DNA of 20,487 nucleotides from Ignavibacteria bacterium UBA7675 (GTDB lineage: Bacteria; Bacteroidota; Ignavibacteria; Kapaibacteriales; UB7675). The stretch is taken from contig DLHF01000016.1 of assembly GCA_002483085.1 (NCBI GenBank), positions 6,287 to 26,773 on the forward strand, given 5' to 3'. The position numbers and the translations under genes were made by a program. Under the pieces are notes generated by a model. It was given only the letters and a program-made list of their open reading frames with translations. It searched no databases and was not told where the DNA came from. Every line of letters starts with the position of its first letter. The first letter of the stretch is position 1. This document shows, in pieces, positions 7,917-20,200 of the stretch.

Positions 7917-8054
7917 GTCAGCGCGGTGTGCAGACTGAACACGAGGGCAAAGGCCGAAGCGCAATAGAGAGCCGGTTGCCAAAGTTTTTACATCTATTCT
8001 CCCGGTTTCGTTACCACTCCTTGTCGATATTCTGATTCCTTTGTTGTAGGGTTT

Positions 8055-8083
8055 TTGTAGTGGGAACCTTCCGTTCGCATAAA
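8055..8083 (+). promoter_or_regulatory. Weak promoter candidate for the giant gene
   Basis: TTGTAG (8055-8060) and CATAAA (8078-8083) are spaced by 17 bases and match the sigma70 consensus at three and four of six positions. An alternative is the TATCTTGG at 8086-8093, one mismatch from the Bacteroidota -7 element TAnnTTTG, but its spacing to an upstream TTTG (8054-8057) is too long. Either would leave a leader of about 150 nt containing the 8110-8166 fold. Confidence 0.2.
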
Positions 8084-8109
8084 TGTATCTTGGATACTAT
8101 GGCTAAAGC

Positions 8110-8166
8110 CAAGCAGCTAAGCTTTGCGGCAGCGGGAGGTACACCCTTCTGCTGCCGAGCTGGTTG
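8110..8166 (+). promoter_or_regulatory. Extended RNA hairpin in the leader of the giant gene
   Basis: CAAGCAGCT (8110-8118) pairs with AGCTGGTTG (8158-8166), eight pairs with one G-G mismatch. Directly inside, after an 8-nt 5' bulge, CGGCAGC (8127-8133) pairs with GCTGCCG (8151-8157). GGG (8134-8136) with CCC (8144-8146) closes a 7-nt loop AGGTACA. A competing small hairpin GGC-TAAA-GCC lies at 8101-8110. I recognise no known riboswitch class. The fold starts about 80 nt before the end of the predicted leader. Confidence 0.45.
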
Positions 8167-8244
8167 CCATGAGCCTAATTTCTGTTGATGCGCTGTGCCT
8201 TTACCTGTTTCGGAATCAGTTCTCCCTTTATACGACAAAAGAAT

Positions 8245-11200
8245 ATGAGCTTATCCCGTCCTCTCTCTGGTGGAAAAACGGTAGTTTTTCCTGTAGTCTG
8301 TGCAGTATTATTCTGCCTGTTTGTGCCGCACCGAGGCCATGCACAGGCATTTAGCATCGATGCTTCGGCAGTTCTGCCGGGCGTATCGGCTGGCAAGGTG
8401 GCGTGGGGCGACTACGACTCCGACGGCGACTTGGACATACTTCTGGCGGGCGACAGCAGCGGTACACGCATTTGCCGGATTTACCGCAACGACAGTGGAG
8501 TCTTTACCGACATCAACGCCGGGCTGCCGGGGGGTACGGGTTGCGGCATAGCGTGGGGCGACTACGATAAGGACGGCGACCTGGACATCGCGCTGGCAGG
8601 CGACAGCGGTAGTGGATTTATCACCCGTGTTTACCGCAACGACGGCGGAGTGTTTACCAACATCAACGCCGGGCTTCAGGGCGTCACCAATGCCGCTGTG
8701 GCATGGGGCGACTACGACAACGACGGCGATCTGGACCTTGCAGTAATCGGGCACAATGGATCGTGGCAATCCAGAACAGTGTACCGCAATAACAATGGCA
8801 GCTTTGTCGATGCCGGTATCGCCGGTAACTACGGCGTGGAAAGCGGCGATGTAGACTGGGGTGATTACGACAACGACGGCGATCTGGACATGCTGGTTGT
8901 TGCCAATTATATCGGCTACGGGTTCTCACAGATATTTAGAAACGATTCTGGAATACTGAACTACGTAGGAGGCACCTATCCTGCGGTGATGGAGAGTTCT
9001 GCGGCATGGGGCGATTACGACAACGACGGCGACTTGGACATCTCGACAGTAGGCATTGTCTACGGAGGTGGATTTGTAAGCAGTGTGCATAGAAACAACG
9101 GGAATGGCCTCTTTAGCACTATCAGCGCAGGTCTTACAGGAGTGGCTTATGGCTCTGTTGAGTGGGGCGACTACGATAACGACGGCGATCTCGATATTTT
9201 GATAGTAGGCCGAAACCAGAGCAATACACCTGTATGCTATGTGTACCGCAATGACAGCGGGAGTTTTACCAACATCAATGCCGGGATTACGGGCGTAAGT
9301 ACAGGGGCTGCTGTGTGGGGCGACTACGACAATGACGGCGATCTCGATATTTTGCTGGCGGGCAACGACGGAGTAAATCAAGTGACCCAGGTATGGGTGA
9401 ATAATACCACAACGGCCAATACGGCACCAGCACCTCCTACGGGGCTGGTAAATATCGGCAATCGCTTCTTCTGGAACAAAGCAACCGATGCAGAGACAGC
9501 ACAAGCAGGGCTTACCTATAATGTGGTGATCGGTACAACTACTTCGACTGTGTTCGCGCAGTCGCCGATGGCAGATGTGACAACGGGCTACCGTCGTCTT
9601 CCAGCTCTTGGCGCTGAGCAGCATTCTACATCGGCATTGGTTGTTGGGCTTACGGACAACGCGACGTATTTCTGGAGTGTGCAGGCAATCGACGCCGGGT
9701 ATATGGGATCGGTATTTGCCACAAGCGGCAGCTTTACCTACAAAGCAGAATTTAAGCAGGTGACTACAGCCGGTCTTCCGGCATTACAATACAGCGCTGT
9801 AGCGTGGGGCGACTACGATGCAGATGGCGACCAGGACTTGCTTATCACCGGAAAGCTGGCAAACTCCACTCGCATCAGCCGTGTATATCGCAATAGCGGT
9901 GGGACCTTTACTGATATTAATGCCGGGCTCATAGGGATAGATCAGGGGGTTGTAGCATGGGGCGATTACGACAACGATGGCGATCTCGACATTGCGATGA
10001 TAGGCCAGGACAACGCGGTGTACCGCAGTATTATTTACCGCAACGACGGCGGTGCATTTACAAATATCAATGCAGTACTTACGCCGGTGATTTCAGGAAG
10101 TGTAGCGTGGGGCGACTACGACTCGGACGGCGATTTGGACCTCTTGCTGACAGGTAGACAAGGTTCCGATCAACAGGTCTCAACTATTTATCGCAACGAC
10201 GCGGGTGTATTTACCGATATCGGTGCCGGGCTTCCGGGGCTGTGGTATAGCAATGCAGCGTGGGGCGACTACGACTCGGACGGCGATCTCGACATTGTGC
10301 TTTCGGGTTTGCCTGCCGGTTCGTCCATATGCCGCATTTACCGCAACGACAAGGGGCATTTTACGGATATCAATGCGGGTCTGCCGGGAATATATATAGC
10401 GTCGGCTGCATGGGGCGACTACGACAACGACGGCGACCTCGATCTTTTGATTTCGGGTGCTGGAAGTGCCTATACCAGCCGTGTGTACCAGAATAACGGT
10501 GGGGTATTTACCGATATCAACGCTGGTCTTCTCGGGCAATACAATGGTACAGCATCGTGGGGCGACTACGACAATGACGGCGACCTCGATATCTTGGTCA
10601 CGGGCTTTGGTCACAGCCAGATTTATAACAACAACGGCGGGGCATTTGTTGATATTCATACTGATGTGACGGGCATACACTGGGGGCAGTCAGCATGGGG
10701 CGACTACGACGGCGACGGTGATCTCGATATTATGGTATCGGGAATGGGCGATGGCAATTCTTACATTTCACAATTGTGGGAAAATAATACCACAACAGCC
10801 AATACTGTTCCCCAGCCTCCTACGGGATTGCGAATATCTGACATCACAATGACCGGTGTTGAGCTCTCTTGGGACAGGGCGAGCGATGCCGAGACACCGC
10901 AGCTTGGGCTGAGCTACAATGTGATGATCGGCGCAACCACAGCGGACATCAGTGTGCAGTCGCCAATGGCAGATGTAACGACTGGCTACCGCCGCGTTGT
11001 TGCTTTGGGTGCCGAGCAAATGACTACATCCACAATGATCAACGGTCTTGTACCGGGCAATATCTACTACTGGAGCGTGCAGACAATCGACGCTGCCTAT
11101 GCTGGTTCCGCCTTTTCTACGACCGGCAGTTTCATGTTTATTCCAGTAATTTCGCCTACGCCCTCGTTCGGCTTGCCCTTCATGATAACCGGGGCAACAG

Positions 11201-14200
11201 TGTGGGGCGATTACGACAACGATGGTGATCTGGACTTGCTCATGTCGGGCTATACAGGCTCTGAATATGTGAGCGGTGTGTACCGAAACGACGGCGTTGG
11301 GAATTTTACCGATGTGAATGCGGGATTGCCGGGGCTGAATGGCGAGGTCCTGGCCTGGAGTGATTACGACAACGACGGCGATCTCGATATCCTGATAGCG
11401 GGGCACAACGACACGACAGCAACTCTCTGTGCCATCTATCGGAACGACAACGGGGCGTTTACTGATATGAACGCAGGGCTGGGAGGCATGGAATACTACG
11501 CCGCTGCGTGGGGCGACTACGACAACGACGGCGATGTAGATGTGCTGCTGGCGGGAAATAACAGCGGAGCCGAGAGCCGCCTGTATCGGAACGACGGCGG
11601 GATATTTACAAACATTAATGCCGGAATAGAAGGAGTAGCTCATAGCGCTGTAGCATGGGGCGACTACGACAACGATGGCGATCTCGATATCCTGATAGCG
11701 GGCTCTAACGATAGCACACATGTGTGCCGTATGTACAGCAACAACGGCGGAGTATTTACCGACATTGGCGCAGGGCTTATTGGCGTGGCTGAGGCTGCTG
11801 TGGCGTGGGGCGACTACGACTCGGACGGCGATCTTGATATCGCTCTGTCGGGTAGAACCGATAGTGCCGATGTGCTTGTAAGCCGTATCTACCGGAACGA
11901 CGGCGGGACATTTATAAACATGGATGCCGGATTGAAAGGTGTGCATGAGGGGGCTATGATATGGGGCGATTACGACAACGACGGCGACCCCGATCTTTTG
12001 CTGATGGGAAGAGACAGCAGTGCATCACCTGTGAGCATTATCTACGAGAACAACGGGGGCGTATTTACTTCCATTGCTTTGGCCACAGGGCTGAGCGGCT
12101 CCGCAGGAGACTGGGGCGATTACGACAACGACGGCGATTTGGATATGATAGCTGTTGGGGAAAACACTGGCACGCTGCTGTGGCAGAACAGTAAGTTGCT
12201 CCAGCCTAATACTGTGCCGACAGCCCCGACTGGGCTGGTGAAGACTGTCGCCACTCTGCAAAAGGCCAAGCTCTCCTGGAACCGTGCTACAGATGCCGAG
12301 ACACCGCAGGCCGGACTGAGCTACAACCTTGTTATTGGCACAACGACCGCAGGTGTGAGCGTGCAATCGCCAATGGCAGATATAGCCACTGGCTATCGCC
12401 GTGTGGTAGCTCTTGGCGCCGAACAACAAATGACCTCGACAATTGTGAACGGCCTTGTACCGGGCACGACGTACTACTGGAGTGTGCAGGCAATCGACGC
12501 AGCGTATGCCGGTTCGGCTTTTGCCACGAGCGCGAGCTTTACGTTTAGGCCAGAATTCTCGCTGTCGACAACAGCTTCCTTGCCCAGTGTGGAAAATGGA
12601 GCTACGGCATGGGGCGATTACGACAACGACGGCGATCTGGACTTGTTGCTTACTGGCGATACAGGCGCTGGGTACATCAGCCGTATCTACCGCAACGACG
12701 GTGGAGGCAATTTTACCGACATCAATGCGGGGCTGCCGGGAGTGTACAAAGGAGCCGTGAACTGGGGCGACTACGACAACGATGGCGATATAGATATTGC
12801 GATAGCGGGAAATACCAGCTCTGGATACACGTACATCAGCCGTATCTACCGGAACGACAATGGAGTATTTACCGACATCAATGCTGTGCTTGTAGCCGTG
12901 GGCGAGCACCCTGCTATTGTATGGGCTGATTATGACTCGGACGGTGATGCCGATCTTCTGCTGGCAGGCTACGATAACAGTGATTTCTTTACCTCTATCT
13001 ACCAGAACGACGGTGGACACTTTACTACTGTCGGTGCTGGCGCGGGCTTGAACGGCAAAGGGGGGAAAGATGCAGCCGCAGCGTGGGGCGACTACGACAA
13101 TGATGGCGATCTTGATCTGCTGCTTACTGGAACGAACGGCACAGGAGAGCACACCGATATTTACCGGAATGATAAAGGAGTGTTTACTGGTATTCATGCC
13201 GGGCTGCCGCTTGTAGCAAAGGGGGCTGTAGCGTGGGGCGACTACGACTCGGACGGCGATCTGGATATTGCACTCTCGGGAGAATTGGGAGGAAACGCGA
13301 CCAGCCGCATTTACCGGAACAACGGAGGAACATTTACCAATATTTACGCCGGATTGCAAGGCTCTGTGGCTGGCTCTGTGGCGTGGGGCGACTACGACAA
13401 TGACGGTGGCCTCGATCTTCTGCTTACTGGCACTGATAGCACGCAGGCATTAGTCTATATCATATATCGCAACAATGGGGGGACATTCAATCCTACTCTG
13501 ATATTTGATCCCATTGCAGGATCGCAGTTAGCCACGAGCACAGGAGGCTGGGGCGACTATGACAATGATGGTGATTTGGATATTCTCATCACCGGAGAAA
13601 ATACAGGTACGCAGTTGTGGAAGAACGAAGTAGCTACCGCCAATACTGTGCCGACAGCTCCGACCGGGTTGGCGCTAGAGTTCCATATCGCTACGGTTCG
13701 ATTCTCTTGGGATCGGGCTACAGACGCCGAGACACCACGGGCCGGGCTTCTCTATAATCTTGTAATTGGTACCACAACGGCGAGCGTGGGCGTACAGTCG
13801 CCAATGGCAGATGCAACAACTGGCTATCGGCGTGTAGTGGCTCTTGGAACCGAACAGCACACAACCGCAACTCTTGTGAACGGACTGATCCCGGGCACAA
13901 CCTACTATTGGAGTGTGCAGGCAATAGACGGCGCGTATGCCGGTTCGGCTTTTGCAACGAGTGCGAGCTTTACATATATCCCGCCCATTGAGAATATTAC
14001 AACTGCGGGTCTTGCCAATGTTGAGCTTTCCGCAGCAGCGTGGGGCGATTACGACAACGATGGCGACTTGGATGTGCTGATAGCAGGTTTCGACGGAGCA
14101 GCACGTATCAGCCGTATATACCAGAACAACGGCGGGACATTTACCGATATCAATGCCGGGCTTACAGGGGTATCGGAAGCTACAGTAGCATGGGGCGACT

Positions 14201-17200
14201 ACGACAACGACGGCGACCTCGATATTGCAGTGGCGGGAGTAGAGGATTCCTATGGAAGCAGCAGCAGCCGTATCTATCGAAACAATGGCGGAACTTTTAC
14301 GAATATCGGCGCTCCTGTTGTAGGCATCAAGAATGGCTCTGTGGCGTGGGGCGATTACGACAACGACAATGATTTGGATCTTCTGATTGAAGGCAATTTC
14401 TCCGGTGGCCCTATCAGTCATATCTACCGCAACACCAATGGCGTTTTTGCCAATATCAACGCCGGGCTGGAGGGCGTCGATGATGGTATGGCAGCGTGGG
14501 GCGATTACGACAATGATGGCGATCTCGATCTTGTGGTTACAGGGTCGAACCACAGCGCGCATATCAGCCGGATATACCGCAATGACCAGGGAACCTTTAC
14601 AAATATCAATGCCGCGCTTACAGGTGTATCGGAAGCTGCTGTGGCGTGGGTGGACTACGACTCGGATGGCGAGCTTGATCTTTCCATTACGGGAAGGGAA
14701 TATCCTTCCAATATACGTAGCAGCAAGCTCTACAGGAACGACGCTGGTGTGTTTACCAGCATCGGATTCTCTCTGGTAGGTGTGAATTCCGGCTCTATAG
14801 CGTGGGGCGACTACGACAATGACGGCGATCCTGATGTCGCTCTTCAGGGACTTCGATCAGGCTCTGGGACACCAGTGAATATCTGCCGTATCTACCGGAA
14901 CGACGGTGGTGCGTTCCCAACTTTTTTGTCCTTTGATGATGATTCGCTGGGCGTGGCTAAAGGCACTGTAGCATGGGGCGACTACGACAACGACGGCGAT
15001 TTGGACCTACTTACAACCGGGCAGAGCGGCAACGGTTCTACGGTTCCGCTTACTCAACTGTGGCGGAACAACACGGCCAATGCAAATACAGCGCCGATGG
15101 CACCAACAGGCTTGGCCGTATCCCTAAGCTGGCCAGATATCACGTTGTCCTGGAACCGCGCAAGCGATGCAGAAACGCCGTACATGGGCCTGAGCTACAA
15201 CCTTGTGATTGGCACAACCACAGCGGGCATCAGCGTACAGTCGCCGATGGCAGATGTGGCAACAGGCTACCGCCGTATTGTAGCTATTGGCAGCGAGCAA
15301 CAGTCGACATCAGCAGTGATAAGTGCGCTGCCAGTTGGCAAAACCTATTACTGGAGTGTGCAGGCGATTGACGGTGCATATGCGGGGTCGGCCTTTGCTA
15401 CAACCGGCAGCTTTACCATCGAGCCGATATTCGTACAGTCGACTTCAATCGTGCTGCCCGGCGTCCAAGACGGCGATGCAGCATGGGGCGACTACGACAA
15501 CGACGACGACTTGGACCTGCTGCTCGTGGGCACCAATGGAGGTACGCATATTAGCAAGATTTACCGGAACGACGGCGGCAGCTTTACCGATATCAATGCA
15601 GCACTTCCAGAGCTTGAGGATGTCGAAGTAGCATGGGGTGATTACGACAACGATGGTGATCTCGACATTGCGTTTGCAGGCCAGAACGGCAGTATAGGTG
15701 TCGTTGCTATTTATCGCAATGACAATGGAGTTTTTACCGATATCGAGGCAGGACTTCTGGGAACAGTTCAAGGCTCTGTAGCATGGGGCGATTACGACAA
15801 CGACGGCGACCTCGACCTGCTGACAGGTGGGTGGATTCCCGGCTATGTCAACAAAATATTTGTGTACCGGAACGACAATGGGATATTTACCTCTGCTGTT
15901 CCCAATCTTGTGGGAATGTTCGATGGCTCGGCTACGTGGGGTGATTACGACAACGACAGTTACTTAGACATTGCGTTTACGGGGCACGACATGGCCTCGA
16001 ATTTTCGAGGAATATATAGGAATAACACCACAGGAGGCTTCGACCTCACCGACTTTTATCAGGAGAATGTTTCAACTGCCACGTGGGGCGACTACGACAA
16101 CGACGGCGATGTTGACCTCTTGCTTACGGGTGCCGATGGCAGCTTCTTGCTCGGCAATGGCAGTGGGTATTTTTATGGCACGGGTGTTTCTTTGCCCGGA
16201 GTTTCTGAAGGTTCCGGCGCGTGGGGCGACTACGACAACGACGGCGACCTCGATATTTTACTAACGGGTAACAGCGGCGGTACGCCCATATCACGAGTGT
16301 ACTACAACAAGGGAGGTGTCTTTAACGATCTTGATGGCAGCCTGCCGGGAGTGTCGCGTGGTAAAGGTGCGTGGGGCGATTATGACAACGATGGCGATCT
16401 GGATTTTGTGCTGATTGGAGTTGGCGACAGCTTAGCTCCTATTGCACAGATATGGGTGAATACGACTACTCATGCGAATACAGTTCCCACAGCTCCTACG
16501 GGATTGCAACTTGCTGGAAGCACCCCAACAGGCGTTGTGCTTTCTTGGAACCGGGCGAGCGACGCCGAAACACCGCAAAATGGTATGAGCTATAACCTGT
16601 ATATCAGCACCACAGGAAGTATCAGTGTGCAGTCGCCGATGGCAGATGTAACAACAGGCTATCGCCGCATTCCTGCGCGTGGTGCAGAGCAGCAGGCAAC
16701 GACAGTAGATGTAAAAGGACTGAAGCCGAACACTACCTATTATTGGAGTGTACAGGCCATTGATGCTGGGTATGCAGGATCGGCTTTTTCCAGTGTTGAT
16801 AGCTTCTATTTTGCACCGCCCTTTCAGCCTGTAGGGTCGTCTTTGTCGGGAGTGTTATATGGTTCGGCAGCGTGGGGCGACTACGACAATGACAACGATG
16901 TAGATATTCTGCTCACCGGAGAGAGTAATGCCGGATATATAAGCACTGTGTACCGCAATGATAATGGGAGCGGGAATTTTACCGATGCGAATATGAGTTT
17001 GCCGGGTGTGGCATATAGTTCGGCAGTGTGGGGCGATTACGACAACGATGGCGATCTCGATATTGTGCTGACGGGGCTCAATGATAGCAGTGGGTCATAT
17101 ATAAGCAATATCTATCGGAATGATAATGGAGTATTTACCGACGTGAATGCTGGTTTTCCGGGAGTGTCGTATGGTGCAGCAGCGTGGGGCGATTACGACA

Positions 17201-20200
17201 ACGATGGCGACCTCGATATCTTGCTGACGGGGTTCAATGATAGTAGCTGGTCACCGATGAGCAATGTCTATCGGAACGACAATGGAGTATTTACCGACAT
17301 CAATGCAGGGCTCACAGCAGTGTTTCGCGGCTCTGTGGTATGGGGCGATTACGACAACGATGGCGACCTCGATATTTTGCTGACGGGGGCCAACGGAGGC
17401 TATCCTTTTACCGGTCAAGTTTACCGGAATGATGATGGGAACTTCGTCGATATTGGAGCGGAAATCCAAGGAGTAGAGAATGGTTCTGTATCGTGGGGCG
17501 ATTACGATAACGATGGCGATGTAGATATTCTGCTCGCAGGTTCGAATGGTGTCACTCATATAAGCCGTATCTACCGCAACGACGATGGGGATTTTACCGA
17601 CATTGATGCTGGTTTGATAGGGGTGACAGAGAGTTCGGCGTTATGGGGCGACTACAACAATGACGGCAAGCTCGATATTCTGCTGGCGGGACTAACCATT
17701 TATGGTCAATACATCAGCGAGATATACCGCAACGATGGCGACGATGTTTTTACTGATATCAACGCCAATCTGACGAGCTTAATTGGAAGCCGTGCATCAT
17801 GGAGCGACTACAATAATGACGGCAAGCTCGATATTTTGCTGGTGGGAGCAGATGTAAACTTTAATTACGTCACGGAGCTGTGGAATAATACTTCTACAAG
17901 TGCCAATACTGCACCTGCGGCTCCTACCGGACTTGCGATTGTACAGGCAAGCGGGACAAGTGCAACGCTGTCGTGGAATCGCGCAACCGACGACCATACA
18001 CCGCAGGCTGGGCTGAACTATAATTTGTATATCGGAACAACCGACCCGGGCAGCGATAAAAAAACGCCGATGGCAAACCTGGCAACTGGCTACAGGCGTC
18101 TTCCCGCTATGGGAATGGAGGGGCAATCGACCTCGGCAGTTATTATTGGTATTACTCCGGGTATTACCTACTACTGGGGCGTACAGGCAATCGACGGAGC
18201 TTTTGTAGGTTCCGCATTTGCCAAGGGAGATAGCATCCATATTAATGCGGCGCCCCAGATTAGCACAACGCAGGCGGTGATTTCCATACTGGAAGATGAA
18301 GTTCAATTGATTTCTGTGTCGGTAGCAGACCTCGATCACGCATTGTACGATCTGCACATGACAGCGACGTCGTCGAACCAGTCGCTGCTGCCGGATGCCA
18401 ACATTGCATTGCAGGGAGGAACAGCGGCGACAACAGTGTTTCTCGCTACTCCCGCTGCAAACAGCAATGGTTCTGCTGTTGTTGTTATTACCGTGACGGA
18501 TCCCAAAGGAGCTGTTTCAGTAACGTCGCTTACTCTTGTGGTCGACTCGGTGAACGATGTACCGACCTTTACGCCGGGTTCTGGATTTACTGTGCGAGAT
18601 GATGCCGGGGCACAGACACAAGCAGCGTGGGCAAGCGATATTGGCACTGGTGGAGGCGATGACGAAACTGGACAATCTCTACATTTTGTCGTAACAACTG
18701 GTAGGCCAGACCTCTTTACAGTGCAGCCAGCGATCTCTTCAACTGGTACGCTGACATTTACCCCGGTGGAGTTGGCACTTGGCCTGCGAGACTCGGCTGC
18801 TGTTTCTGTGTATCTCATGGATAATGGCGGTACTGCACGCGGCGGTGTCGATACGACTTTGGCGTTCATCTTTACGATTGTTATTATCTCGCCCAATGAG
18901 GTTCCTACATTTGTTACCGGTGCAAATATTTCAGTGTTAGATGAAGATGGCTCGATAACCTATGCACACTGGGCTACGGCGATTAGCGTTGGCTCGTCGA
19001 ATGAATCGTATCAGAGTATAGAATTCCATGTGAACAGCAGCAACACTGCGATCTTTGTGCAGCAGCCTTCGCTTTCTCCGTCTGGCGAATTGAGCTTCAG
19101 TCCCAAGCAGGGTACAACGGGAACGGCGGTTGTAAGCGTATATGCTATGGATGATGGTGGAACAGATGACGGTGGCGTGGATACAAGCACAACGCAGACA
19201 TTTACCATTACCATTGGCTTGACACCAGTGACAAAACTTGCGGCTTCGCTACTTCCCGATCAGGCACAAAGCGGCGAGCCGGTGCTTGTGGTGGTGCGCC
19301 CTACTACTCCACAAGGTACGTGGCGTGCTACGACTGCTACAACGGCGATAGCGCTTCAGTTTGACAATCCGTATCTGCATTTTATGGATGGTAATTTGGT
19401 AGCAGAATTGCCTGCCAATGTACCGGTTCAGATGGCGCATGCAGTCTTCGCAGGGCTGTTCTTCAATAGCTCGACAGCGAATATTACCATACCCATAACA
19501 GTGGTGGACCCCAGCGGTGTGCTTGCGTCGACAACGGCACTGCTGACAATTAACCATGCGGTGCCATCGGCGGTTAGCGCAGAAGCGAATAATATGCAGG
19601 TTGCGCTTGCGTGGACAGCGCCAGAAGCACAGAATATAGGTGGCTATACGATCCTTCGTGGGACAAACGCAAACGCGATGGTAGCAATTGGCACGAGCGC
19701 TACAACATCGTATGCGGACAATACAGTAGCCAATGGCTCCACGTATTTTTATGCTGTACAATCATACTCAGCGATACTTCCTTTGAGTACAACGGGGAAT
19801 TTTCAATCGGGTATGAGTAGCATTTATAGCATTACTGTACCTCTGCTCACAGTTACTTCGCCAAATGGCGATGAACAATGGAATGTGGCGACAATCCACC
19901 CGATTACATGGACTGTAATTGGTACAATGGCAACGGTGGGGATTGAATACTCAGCCGATCATGGACAAAGCTGGATTCCAATAATATCTTCTACTGGCAA
20001 TACGGGTTCTTACGATTGGCTCGTGCCGAGTCCGGGTGCCGAGCAAGCGGTAGTACGAGTGTACGACAACACGCACCCGCTTGTGAATGATGTGAGCGAC
20101 GGGGTCTTTACTATCATTCCGATTGCGCCAGTAACGGGTGTGGAAGTGTCGGCTCGTACTAACGGAGCTCATCTTTCTTGGCATGTGTCAACATCGGCGA

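Larger units (their letters stand above)
7631..8244. other. 614-bp non-coding region with structured elements
   Basis: No credible gene is seen. The only forward reading frame of size (7652-7903, TTG start) encodes a peptide rich in Trp, Cys and Gly that resembles no protein I know, and it overlaps a long inverted repeat. A weak 5-bp hairpin CAACT/AGTTG (7640-7644 and 7650-7654) follows the regulator stop without a T-run. The 19-bp inverted repeat, a 9-bp nested hairpin and a leader hairpin are listed separately. Between 7917 and 8090 I see nothing definite beyond a weak promoter candidate. Confidence 0.6.

Noticed and set aside
8099..8170. Cyclic-di-GMP (GEMM) riboswitch, suggested by AAAGCC and GGTTGCC motifs
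   Set aside because: The conserved order of motifs and the two-helix layout of that class are not present; only isolated short matches are seen.
9000..17560. Several long reverse-strand open frames (such as 10768-11946, 12025-13359 and 13675-14562) with repeated IEIAVVVVIAP-like peptides
   Set aside because: They are the antisense reading of the recurring WGDYDNDGDLD codons. Their repeats appear exactly where the forward blades lie, and they have no coherent starts, ribosome sites or known domains.
8401..17835. Regularly spaced near-identical motifs as a CRISPR or satellite array
   Set aside because: Repeats are in one open reading frame, spaced about 150 bp with coding spacers under protein-level constraint, and have no palindromic repeat or cas genes.
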